Shown piece after piece: positions 16,975 through 25,835 of a stretch of 64,000 nt of DNA (position 1 is the first letter of the stretch; each line of letters begins with the position of its first letter). Under the pieces are notes generated by a model, which ran no database searches, had not been told where the DNA came from, and saw only the letters and a program-made list of their open reading frames with translations. The position numbers and the translations under genes are program-made. Origin of the DNA: Polaribacter cellanae (GTDB lineage Bacteria > Bacteroidota > Bacteroidia > Flavobacteriales > Flavobacteriaceae); the NCBI RefSeq assembly GCF_017569185.1, contig NZ_CP071869.1, positions 3,648,001-3,712,000 on the forward strand, written 5' to 3'.

Positions 16975-19390
16975 GGTCTAAAATTTTGTGAACCATTGCC
17001 AAAGCGTCTTTGTAATGGTATTTTGTAATTCTATTTACCGCTCTTTTACTGGCAACATTTAATTGATACTTTAAGCTTTCTAATTCTCCACGAGCTATGG
17101 AAGAAATATCAGAATTATTTGTGGATTTAGTATTCAATAAAGAACCTAAAACTAAAATAAAAGATTTTTGTAAGTTTCTTCTAAAAACAGCTACATTTTT
17201 AGTAGCATTTGTTTCAGAGAAAATTCCTCTTCTTAAATCTCTTACCATATCTGAAGCTGCATAGGTATTTGCATCGATTATTTCTGCATTTATCATTCTT
17301 TTTAAAGTGCTGCTATTTAAAAGAGTTCTTAAGCTTCTGTTTTGATAACTAAGCATTCTATCTGTATAGCCAGTCTCGTTAATTTTGTTTAAAATATTCT
17401 TATCTAATAACCAATTTTGAGTTTCAAAAACATTTTTAAGTAACCAATTTAAAGATTCTTTCTGCTTTGCCTTGGAAACAGGTTCGTAAACATCTCCAGT
17501 TTGCGCAGGTTTTTTGTTGTACTCGTAAATTCCGCCAATATTTCCAGCAACATGACCAACATATCTGCTCCAAACACTTAACAATTCGCCATATAATTCA
17601 CTTAAATCGTTATAATTATTAGTCTGATTGGAAGTCCAATTTGGTAAATTTTTAGCAACAATTTTAAGATTTTTTACACCATAAGTACTCGATTTTACTT
17701 GGTCGTTTCCAATTCCTTCAGTTTGTGCAGAAGGGTCGAAACGTTGTGCACCAAATCTATAAATTGGGTCTCCAGCTTTTTCTGCAATCCATTTATCTAA
17801 AGTTCTTACTTCTTGTTCTGGATTTGTAATATTCGGAATTTTACGGTATCCCCAATTAATAGCATAATGGTCATAAGGTCCCAATTGTCTTATAAAACGA
17901 ATGTTTTTATCTCCAGGTTGTGCTACATAATTATATCTAGCATAATCCATAATTGTTGCTGCAATTCCGTTTTTCTGAGTAAAACTTCCAGAACGTAAAG
18001 AATCTGTTGGATATGCAAAACTCGCAGCCATATTATGTGGCAAACCTAAAGCATGCCCAACTTCGTGTGCAATTACCATTCGCATCATATCTCCAATTTC
18101 TTCATCTGGTGTATTTAAAGTTCTAGCAGAAGGATTTGCAGCGCCAGTTTCTAATAAATACCTGTTTCTGTAAGAACGTAAATGATTGTGATACCAAATA
18201 ATATCACTCTCTAAAATTTCTCCAGATCTTGGGTCAGAAACACTTGGTCCCACTGCATTTCTTGTAGTACTTGCTACATATCTAATTGAAGAATAACGAA
18301 CATCTTCCATACTAAATTCTGGATCTTCCTCTGCTGTTGGTGGCATTTTTGCCATAATTGCATTTTTAAAACCGGCAGTTTCAAAAACTGTTTGCCAATC
18401 GTCTACACCTTGCTTTATGTATTTTCTTAACTTTTCTGGAGTAGCAGGATCTAAATAATACACAATTGGTTTAACAGGTTCTACCAATTCTCCTCTTGCA
18501 TATGCAGCAGGATCTTTTGGTTCCAATCGCCAACGTCTAATATATCTTTTGTCGTCTGCCTTTAAAGCTTCTGAACTATAATCTACATTTCCTAAAGAAA
18601 AATAACCCACTCTTTTGTCGTAAATACGAGGCATCATTGGATTTTCTGGTAATAAAATCATAGATTGATTGATACGCATCGTAATCGTATTTGTACTTCT
18701 GTTACTTGGAGGAGCATCTGAATCAAAAGAGAAATCTTGTACAACCTCAATGTTTTTTGGATAACTTTTAATTGAGTTTATAAAACTCCTAGAAGCATCT
18801 AGTCTTCTTACTTTATACCTACTTCTGTAAGAGGAAGGTAAACCAGAAATTGCTTTAACATCTGTAGAAAAGAACTTTGTAACATCTACAATTACAGCAG
18901 TAGAATCTGAGTTTTGAGTTTTAATATCAAAAGCATAAATAACGGGTTCTAAATTGTTTGCTCTTACAGATTTATAGATTGGTAAAGAGTCGTTTGCAAT
19001 GGCATTGTAAGATTTTACTTTTAGTAAAATTTTATTTTTAAATTGTTCCCAAACAACCACTTGTGTGTTTATTTTTGAACCTGCATTTACGTAACCACCA
19101 CCTAAACCAGAAGGTAATTCTTTAATTCTTGTAACCAAAAGCATTTCTTTTCCAAAATGAGATTTGGGAATTTCGTACATAAACTTATCTTTTGTTTCGT
19201 GTACTTTAAAAAGTCCTTCGTCTGTTTTGGTTTCTGAAGTAACAAAATCCGAATATTTTGGAGTTTTACTTTTTTTAGTTTTAGAAGTATCTTGATTTGA
19301 TTTGTCCTTCGAATTTTTTCTTTGTGCTTGTGTTGATAGGGAAAGTGTAAAAGTGAGGATTAGAGAAAATAATAGTAGTTTTTTCATCAT
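16967..19390 (-). CDS. Secreted zinc-dependent metalloprotease (DUF5117/DUF5118 type)
   Basis: An 807-residue protein with a signal peptide (KKLLLFSLILTFTLSLSTQA) and a lysine-rich linker. The N-terminal region carries ETKDKFMYEIPKSHFGKEML, the DUF5118/DUF5117 pattern. The catalytic site is VIAHEVGHALGLPHNMAAS at about residue 440, a metzincin-like HExxHxxGxxH zinc site. The enzyme should be exported to the periplasm or outside the cell. Families of this type are common in Bacteroidota and their substrates are mostly unknown. It has a TonB-independent layout with no T9SS C-terminal domain that I can see. Confidence 0.88.
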   Translation of the reverse strand: MMKKLLLFSLILTFTLSLSTQAQRKNSKDKSNQDTSKTKKSKTPKYSDFVTSETKTDEGLFKVHETKDKFMYEIPKSHFGKEMLLVTRIKELPSGLGGGYVNAGSKINTQVVVWEQFKNKILLKVKSYNAIANDSLPIYKSVRANNLEPVIYAFDIKTQNSDSTAVIVDVTKFFSTDVKAISGLPSSYRSRYKVRRLDASRSFINSIKSYPKNIEVVQDFSFDSDAPPSNRSTNTITMRINQSMILLPENPMMPRIYDKRVGYFSLGNVDYSSEALKADDKRYIRRWRLEPKDPAAYARGELVEPVKPIVYYLDPATPEKLRKYIKQGVDDWQTVFETAGFKNAIMAKMPPTAEEDPEFSMEDVRYSSIRYVASTTRNAVGPSVSDPRSGEILESDIIWYHNHLRSYRNRYLLETGAANPSARTLNTPDEEIGDMMRMVIAHEVGHALGLPHNMAASFAYPTDSLRSGSFTQKNGIAATIMDYARYNYVAQPGDKNIRFIRQLGPYDHYAINWGYRKIPNITNPEQEVRTLDKWIAEKAGDPIYRFGAQRFDPSAQTEGIGNDQVKSSTYGVKNLKIVAKNLPNWTSNQTNNYNDLSELYGELLSVWSRYVGHVAGNIGGIYEYNKKPAQTGDVYEPVSKAKQKESLNWLLKNVFETQNWLLDKNILNKINETGYTDRMLSYQNRSLRTLLNSSTLKRMINAEIIDANTYAASDMVRDLRRGIFSETNATKNVAVFRRNLQKSFILVLGSLLNTKSTNNSDISSIARGELESLKYQLNVASKRAVNRITKYHYKDALAMVHKILDPK

Positions 19391-19464
19391 TTAGTTTCGT
19401 TAGTATATAGGTTTACTAAAATACCAAAAACAATTTTAACTTGGTAAAATGATGTGTTAAAAAA

Positions 19465-19489
19465 AAGCTCAAACAATATGTTTGAGCTT
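19465..19489 (-). terminator. Terminator of the dehydrogenase E1 gene
   Basis: A perfect 10-bp stem, AAGCTCAAAC (19465-19474) with GTTTGAGCTT (19480-19489), and a five-base loop. On the reverse strand it is followed by a run of T. It lies 28 bases past the stop of the E1 gene at 19517. Confidence 0.85.
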
Positions 19490-19516
19490 AAAAATATTCA
19501 TTAAAAATAAGTGTTT

Positions 19517-21970
19517 CTAATACAAACTCTTAAATTTATTCGGATTAAATTCATGCATAATTCCATACACTTTTTCAAAAATATCTTCTGCAGATGGTTT
19601 CGAGAAATAATCTCCATCTGTTCCATAAGCAGGCCTATGTGCTTTCGAAGTTAAGGTGGCAGGTTTGCTATCTAAAAATTCGTATCCATTTTGTTTTTCT
19701 AAAACTTCTTGTAAAATATATGCAGATGCTCCACCAGGAACATCTTCATCAACAATTAATAATTTGTTTGTTTTTGCTAAACTTTTTGCAATATCATGAT
19801 TCAAATCAAAAGGCAACAAACTTTGCGCATCTATAATTTCTACATCAATACCAACTTGTAATAGTTCTTTGGCAGTTTCTTCAACAATTCTTAAAGTAGA
19901 ACCGTAAGAAACAATCGTTATATCAGTTCCTTCTTTTACGGTTTCAACCAAGCCAATTGGCGTTTTAAATTCTCCTAAATTCGTTGGTAATTCTTCTTTT
20001 AAACGATAACCATTTAAACATTCAATTACTAAAGCAGGTTCGTCTCCTTCTAATAAAGTGTTGTAAAAACCAGCGGCTTTGGTCATGTTTCTTGGCACTA
20101 AAACATGCATTCCACGAACATTATTTATAATACCTCCCATTGGAGAACCAGCGTGCCAAATTCCTTCTAATCTGTGTCCACGAGTTCTAATAATTAATGG
20201 CGCTTTTTGTTTCCCAAAACTTCTATAATGAAGGGTTGCTAAATCGTCGCTCATAATTTGAAGCGCATATAATAAATAATCTAAATATTGTACTTCTGCA
20301 ATGGGTCTTAAACCACGCATTGCCAATCCAATTCCTTGACCGATAATGGTTGCTTCTCTAATTCCAGTATCTGAAATACGAATGTCTCCATATTTTTCTT
20401 GAAGACCTTCTAATCCTTGATTTACATCTCCAATAAAACCAGCATCTTCTCCAAAAATAACTACTTCTGGATGCTTTTTTAAGATGGCATCGAAATTGTC
20501 TCTCATTACAATTCTAGCATCTACCATATTTTTATTTTCTGAATATGTTGGTTTGTTTTCGTTAATATGAAGTGCACCTAAATTGGTTTCACTCATTAAA
20601 TAAGAAGAATATTTATAAGCAGCATTCTTTAAGCTAGATTTTATAAATTCTTGAAGCTCTTTTTTTTCTGCAAACTCTTCTTCTCTTAAATAACGAAGTG
20701 TTTTTCTGGTTGCAATTAAAATATCTTTACGAATAGGTTCTACATTTTTTTCTAAATCGCTTTTTAATTTTGAAATAAATGCACCATTTTTACTTTTTGT
20801 AGCTATTTTTTCTAATAACCTTGCTGCAATTGCTATTTCTTCTTTAATTTCATTAGTATAAGCATTCCAAGCATTTCTCTTAGCAGTAGTTACTATTTTT
20901 TTAGCATCTTTCTCTAAGATAAGTAACTCTTCTTCGGAATCTACAAAGCGTAAAGTTTCTCCAGATTCGGTTTCTAATTCGAATTCTAAAATCCATTTTC
21001 GCATTTGTGCAATACAATCGTGCTCTTTTTCCCATTGCAACCTTTCTTTTCCCTTATATCTTTCATGAGAACCAGAAGTAGAATGCCCTTGTGGTTGTGT
21101 TAACTCTTTTACGTGGATTAAAACAGGAACATGTTCTTCGCGAGCAATTTTTGCGGCTTTGCTATAAGTGTCCATTAACTGAACATAATCCCAACCATTA
21201 ACTACAAAAATTTCATAGCCCTTGTTATTTTGATCTCGTTGAAATCCTTTTAAAATCTCAGAAATACTTTCTTTGGTTGTTTGGTGTTTTGCGTGAACGG
21301 AAATTCCATATTCATCGTCCCAAACATTCATTACCATTGGTACCTGCAAAACTCCTGCTGCATTTATGGTTTCAAAAAATAAACCTTCACTTGTACTTGC
21401 GTTTCCAATGGTTCCCCAAGCAACTTCGTTTCCTTGCTTCGAGAAGTTAGATTTGTGCTGTACGCTTTTTTCGTTTCTATATATTTTAGATGCTTGTGCC
21501 AAACCCAATAAACGTGGCATTTGACCAGCTGTTGGAGAAATATCTGAACTAGAATTGTATTGTTCTGTTAAATTTTTCCAGCTTCCATCTTCATGTAAAC
21601 TGTGTGTTGCAAAATGGCCTCCCATTTGTCTTCCTGCAGACATGGGTTCTAAATCGATATTTGTATGTGCATACAAACCTGCAAAAAATTGCTGTGCAGT
21701 TAACTCGCCAAGAGACATCATAAAAGTTTGGTCTCTGTAATAACCAGATCTAAAATCGCCTTTTTTAAAGGCTTTAGCCATGGCTAATTGTGGTACTTCT
21801 TTACCATCGCCAAAAATACCAAACTTCGCTTTTCCTGTTAAAACTTCTCTACGACCTAGCAAACTACATTCTCTACTAATTTTAGCGATCTTATAGTCGT
21901 TTAAAACTTCTGCTTTAAAATCTTCAAAAGAAAGTTCTGTCTTATTTTTAGATAGTGTTTTCTGTAGCAT
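19517..21970 (-). CDS. Fused 2-oxoacid dehydrogenase E1 alpha/beta subunit
   Basis: An 817-residue fusion. The N-terminal half is an E1-alpha thiamine diphosphate domain with MSAGRQMGGHFATHSLHEDG, ISPTAGQMPRLLGLAQA and GNASTSEGLFFETINAAG. After a roughly 90-residue helical linker comes an E1-beta domain with VVIFGEDAGFIGDVNQGLEG, GIREATIIGQGIGLAMRG and LVIECLNGYRLKEELPTN. Such fusions act as branched-chain or general 2-oxoacid dehydrogenase E1 components, decarboxylating the 2-oxoacid and passing the acyl group to E2. No E2 or E3 gene is adjacent here. The gene stands alone and ends in its own terminator. Confidence 0.88.
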   Translation of the reverse strand: MLQKTLSKNKTELSFEDFKAEVLNDYKIAKISRECSLLGRREVLTGKAKFGIFGDGKEVPQLAMAKAFKKGDFRSGYYRDQTFMMSLGELTAQQFFAGLYAHTNIDLEPMSAGRQMGGHFATHSLHEDGSWKNLTEQYNSSSDISPTAGQMPRLLGLAQASKIYRNEKSVQHKSNFSKQGNEVAWGTIGNASTSEGLFFETINAAGVLQVPMVMNVWDDEYGISVHAKHQTTKESISEILKGFQRDQNNKGYEIFVVNGWDYVQLMDTYSKAAKIAREEHVPVLIHVKELTQPQGHSTSGSHERYKGKERLQWEKEHDCIAQMRKWILEFELETESGETLRFVDSEEELLILEKDAKKIVTTAKRNAWNAYTNEIKEEIAIAARLLEKIATKSKNGAFISKLKSDLEKNVEPIRKDILIATRKTLRYLREEEFAEKKELQEFIKSSLKNAAYKYSSYLMSETNLGALHINENKPTYSENKNMVDARIVMRDNFDAILKKHPEVVIFGEDAGFIGDVNQGLEGLQEKYGDIRISDTGIREATIIGQGIGLAMRGLRPIAEVQYLDYLLYALQIMSDDLATLHYRSFGKQKAPLIIRTRGHRLEGIWHAGSPMGGIINNVRGMHVLVPRNMTKAAGFYNTLLEGDEPALVIECLNGYRLKEELPTNLGEFKTPIGLVETVKEGTDITIVSYGSTLRIVEETAKELLQVGIDVEIIDAQSLLPFDLNHDIAKSLAKTNKLLIVDEDVPGGASAYILQEVLEKQNGYEFLDSKPATLTSKAHRPAYGTDGDYFSKPSAEDIFEKVYGIMHEFNPNKFKSLY

Positions 21971-22124
21971 TTTTCTTAGATTTAGTCTTTTGCAAAGATA
22001 GTTTTTTTAGTTGATATTTAAAAATATAAATTTATATTAAGAATATCGTAATTATAATCGTTTTTAATAAAATAATTTACGAATATGATAATAAAGAATA
22101 TTTGTTTTTGGTGAATTTAATTAT

Positions 22125-24935
22125 TTAAAAGAATCCACGTCTAAAAAAGTTGTAAATTCTATTTAAATTTCCAGTAAAAGTTAATCGTATTTTTTGAGGG
22201 TATGCTCCTTGCGTAATTTCCCAACCGTTATTGGAATACATAGGGAAATAAATTTCGAAAATATTATGAATAAAGTTCAAACGAATTCCGTTTTCGTATC
22301 CAAAAAACAGGTGTTCGTTTCTGTTTTTTAAGAAAGCAACATCGTTATAAAATTCTACCCATCTCCACAAACCAATACTCGAATTTAAGGATAACATATA
22401 TTGGTTCGCAAATCTTGTTGGTAAAACCGATTTAAAACCACCTTCTGTAATTATAAATTGCTGACTAAAAATTCCTGATGCTTCTGAGCGTCCATAATAA
22501 TTAAGCTGAAACAAATAATCGTTTGCTCTGTCTAAACCAAAACTAAAATAATTTCCTTGTGAATTATTGTGTAAAAAAGCACCTGCAAAAACTCTAAAAT
22601 CTAATTGTGTATCTGTTGAGGTTAATTTACGATACCTAAAATCGATCGCCGCTTTCGAAAAATCTTTGGAGAATTCCGTGCTAAAGTTATAGCGTAATTC
22701 TTTAATAATATCAGGATTAATATAATTATAGCTCAAACTAAAAATATTGTAATTATCTTGTTCTGTTTTTACTTCTAATGGAGATACTTCTTTGTCTATA
22801 TGTACAACTTTTGCTCGAATAAATTCGCTTGTGGCATCTCTTAAAGATTTTCTTTTAAATTGAATATCTACAAACGGGTTTAAGGAACTGTAAGATAAAT
22901 TGGGGGCATATTGAAACGTACTTCCTGCAATTCCATAAGATATTTTATAGATACTGGTTTCTTCGAAAAACTGATTGTATAAAATAGAAAAAGAGCCATT
23001 TAACATTTGACTTTTTAGTGCATAAGCAGGAGATATTCTAAATTCTAAATTTCTTTTTATGAGTGGTTTGTTGTGGAATTTCATTCCTAAAATTAATCCG
23101 TCGTAAAAATTATAAGCCACATTAGGTTGGTAAAATAACTGATTGTAGTTTGGTGCTTTTACATCTTTTATTAATGTGAATTTAAATGGCTTGTTAAAAA
23201 GATTTTTATCTGTGTTGTACCAGTTGTCTAATGTGTTGTATTCTGGGTAAATGTTTTCGTAATTTAAAACTAACTGGTCGAATTCGCCTTTTGCGACTCT
23301 TACTGTTTTTGTAGAATCGATATCTGTAAACCATTTTTTAAGTTTTATTTCTTTGTTTTTTAAGCCATAAAAAGCAATAGGAGCAGTAATGTTTCGTTTA
23401 TTTTTAATGGTAACTTTTAAGCTATCTTTTTCTTCTTTAACGTTATCAATTGTATAATCAATTTTTTTGTTCGTACCTAAATAACTTTCAAAAAACCAGT
23501 CAATATCTTTGTTGGTATTTTTAGATAACATTTCTTGAAAATCTGTAGCACAAGTTATTTTGTATTTATTTCCTTGGTAAAAGTTTAAAATGCTTTTATC
23601 TAAAATATCGTCTCCTAAATAGCCTTTTAAGTAATTAAAACCTAAACCTGCTTTGTATTTACTAACAATTTTTCTATTAAAATTAGATAAGGAATCTGCA
23701 GGTGTTATTAAAGATTGATCTAAAAATTTTCTTGCTGTAAACTGATAAATTAATGGGTATTTTTCGTTAAATTTTAATTTAGATATATTGTACCTTTTTA
23801 AAAACCAATTGTCGCTAACTTTTCCTAATAATTTAATGTCTGGGTAAAATTTATTTACATATTCTAACATTAAATAATTTTGCAAACCGTCTAATAACCA
23901 GTATTCTTTTCTTTCATTTATTAATAGAGTTTGTTTTAAATATCTTTTAGAAATGGCTTTAAACATTTTTAAGTCGTATTTAAAAATATCTGAATAAGGA
24001 TTAATAAAATCGGGTAACTGTGTTAATCCGTAAACAGGATTTTTGCTTTGAGTCGCTTTATCAATAAAAATTTTGTCGATAGAAAATTTCCCTAAGAAAC
24101 TATTTAAAAATTGAATTTCTCTTCCTAAAACATCTTCAGTTAAGTTACAATCTAGCTCTTCCTCTATAACATCTGTATAAATGGCATGAGAGTTTGTAGA
24201 GAATTTTTTAAAGGTAGGTGTTTTTTGAAAACTTAGAATAACGTCTTTTTTATTTTTTCCATATAAATTATAAACAGTTAAATTTTCTTTTTTGCTTTTA
24301 TGTTGTTGTAAGCTACTTTCTAGAGTAAGGTAATTTGGTGTCTTTATTTCAATGTTGAAATTGGTGGTATTTTCAAATAAATCGTCTAGGTTAAGATTGC
24401 TCATTATTTGCCAACCATCTTTGTAAATTGCAGGAGTTATATACCAGTATCTTAAATGATATCCATTATTATTTTTTCCATAACCTGTAAATTTTGCGTT
24501 TGGAATTTTTACAATATAAGTAATGTTAATGTGAACACTTTTTTGAGGTTCTAAGGGGTTTTCTAAATATACTTCGAGAATATCTTGTTGGTTTTCTAAC
24601 TCTTTATAAATACTATTATTAAAGTTAATAGAAATATTTTTTATTTTAGAATAGCCTAAATCTTCTTCTTTGGAGAAGTATAAATCTTTTCTAAAATCTT
24701 CTATAAAACGTTTAGAGAGTGGTGTTTCTCTTCCTTTAAAACTATTTGCCCAATTATGCAAAAAAATACTATTCAATTCTGTGTCAGAATTATTGTAATA
24801 CACAATTTCTTGCTGTATTTGTAAAATGTCTTCAGCAACATTTAAGTTGGCTTTTATTTTTATTTCATTTTGTTGAGAAAACAAACAAGATGAAATAATA
24901 CAGCACAAAAACGATATGTATAAGTTTTTTTTCAA
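22125..24935 (-). CDS. M1-aminopeptidase-like protein with degenerate zinc site and C-terminal beta-barrel-like region
   Basis: A 936-residue exported protein with a signal peptide (LYISFLCCIISSCLFSQ). Residues 25-250 resemble the N-terminal beta-domain of M1 (gluzincin) peptidases. Residues 260-520 resemble the catalytic and helical domains, with EYWLLDGLQNYL in place of the usual WLNEGFA segment. Where HExxH is expected, the sequence reads KAISK (326-330), and the distal zinc glutamate is Asp349, so all zinc ligands are absent or changed. From about 600 to the end there are repeated amphipathic strands and a terminal FFRRGFF, typical of outer-membrane beta-barrels. It is probably a non-catalytic outer-membrane protein. 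Known relatives are annotated as aminopeptidase/gluzincin family. Confidence 0.65.
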   Translation of the reverse strand: MKKNLYISFLCCIISSCLFSQQNEIKIKANLNVAEDILQIQQEIVYYNNSDTELNSIFLHNWANSFKGRETPLSKRFIEDFRKDLYFSKEEDLGYSKIKNISINFNNSIYKELENQQDILEVYLENPLEPQKSVHINITYIVKIPNAKFTGYGKNNNGYHLRYWYITPAIYKDGWQIMSNLNLDDLFENTTNFNIEIKTPNYLTLESSLQQHKSKKENLTVYNLYGKNKKDVILSFQKTPTFKKFSTNSHAIYTDVIEEELDCNLTEDVLGREIQFLNSFLGKFSIDKIFIDKATQSKNPVYGLTQLPDFINPYSDIFKYDLKMFKAISKRYLKQTLLINERKEYWLLDGLQNYLMLEYVNKFYPDIKLLGKVSDNWFLKRYNISKLKFNEKYPLIYQFTARKFLDQSLITPADSLSNFNRKIVSKYKAGLGFNYLKGYLGDDILDKSILNFYQGNKYKITCATDFQEMLSKNTNKDIDWFFESYLGTNKKIDYTIDNVKEEKDSLKVTIKNKRNITAPIAFYGLKNKEIKLKKWFTDIDSTKTVRVAKGEFDQLVLNYENIYPEYNTLDNWYNTDKNLFNKPFKFTLIKDVKAPNYNQLFYQPNVAYNFYDGLILGMKFHNKPLIKRNLEFRISPAYALKSQMLNGSFSILYNQFFEETSIYKISYGIAGSTFQYAPNLSYSSLNPFVDIQFKRKSLRDATSEFIRAKVVHIDKEVSPLEVKTEQDNYNIFSLSYNYINPDIIKELRYNFSTEFSKDFSKAAIDFRYRKLTSTDTQLDFRVFAGAFLHNNSQGNYFSFGLDRANDYLFQLNYYGRSEASGIFSQQFIITEGGFKSVLPTRFANQYMLSLNSSIGLWRWVEFYNDVAFLKNRNEHLFFGYENGIRLNFIHNIFEIYFPMYSNNGWEITQGAYPQKIRLTFTGNLNRIYNFFRRGFF

Positions 24936-25094
24936 TTAATTTTTTACAAATTTTAAGGGTCTGTAAGTGTCTGTTTTTACTTTCGGTATTTTAATTGTAA
25001 TATATTACAAAACATAGTTTTTATATTGGTTTGTACAAATACAAAACAAGTGCAAAATCATATAAAAAGAACAAAAATTCTTTTCAATAATATT

Positions 25095-25802
25095 TTAGAA
25101 GTTTGGTTTTAATTGATATTTCGCATAGAATTTATTTAGGTGCTCAATTGCTTCGTCTGCAGTATCTACAACTCTAAATAATTTTAAATCTTCTAAACCA
25201 ATATTTTTTTCTGTGATTAAAATATCTTTAATCCAATCTAATAAACCGCTCCAAAATTTTGAGCCCACCAAAACAATTGGAAAACGTCCAATTTTTTTTG
25301 TTTGAATTAGGGTGATTGCTTCGAAAAGCTCATCCATAGTTCCAAAACCTCCTGGCATACAAATAAACCCTTGAGAATATTTTACAAACATAACTTTACG
25401 AACGAAAAAGTAATCGAAATCTAAACTTTTACCTGGATCTATCCATGGATTGTCATGCTGTTCGAATGGCAACTCAATATTTAAACCAACAGAAGTTCCT
25501 TTTCCTCTGTTAGCTCCTTTATTACCAGCTTCCATAATCCCAGGGCCACCACCAGTAATAACTCCATAACCATTTTGCGTTAATTTAAAAGCAATTTCTT
25601 CTGCTAATTTATAGTAAGGATGATCTGGTTTTGTTCTTGCCGATCCAAAAATAGATACACAGGGACCAATTTTACTCAGTTTTTCATAACCATCCACAAA
25701 TTCTGCCATAATTTTAAAAATGGCCCAAGAATCGTTTGTTTTTATTTCGTTCCAAGTTTTTTGGTCTAGTTTTTCGCGTATTTTTCTATCGTCGTTTATC
25801 AT
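25095..25802 (-). CDS. TIGR00730 family Rossmann-fold (LOG family) protein
   Basis: A 235-residue protein with the two LOG-family signatures, VITGGGPGIMEAGNKGA and CMPGGFGTMDELFEAIT, plus VSIFGSARTKPDHPYY. These are the nucleotide-binding and catalytic motifs of LONELY GUY-type phosphoribohydrolases, which release a base from a nucleoside 5'-monophosphate. The family is often annotated as lysine decarboxylase-like in error. The N-terminal 60 residues are an extension usual for the longer bacterial group. It lies 33 bp downstream of uvrA on the same strand. Confidence 0.88.
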   Translation of the reverse strand: MINDDRKIREKLDQKTWNEIKTNDSWAIFKIMAEFVDGYEKLSKIGPCVSIFGSARTKPDHPYYKLAEEIAFKLTQNGYGVITGGGPGIMEAGNKGANRGKGTSVGLNIELPFEQHDNPWIDPGKSLDFDYFFVRKVMFVKYSQGFICMPGGFGTMDELFEAITLIQTKKIGRFPIVLVGSKFWSGLLDWIKDILITEKNIGLEDLKLFRVVDTADEAIEHLNKFYAKYQLKPNF

Positions 25803-25835
25803 AATTTTTTAATCTTTTATAAAAAGAAAAGCTTG

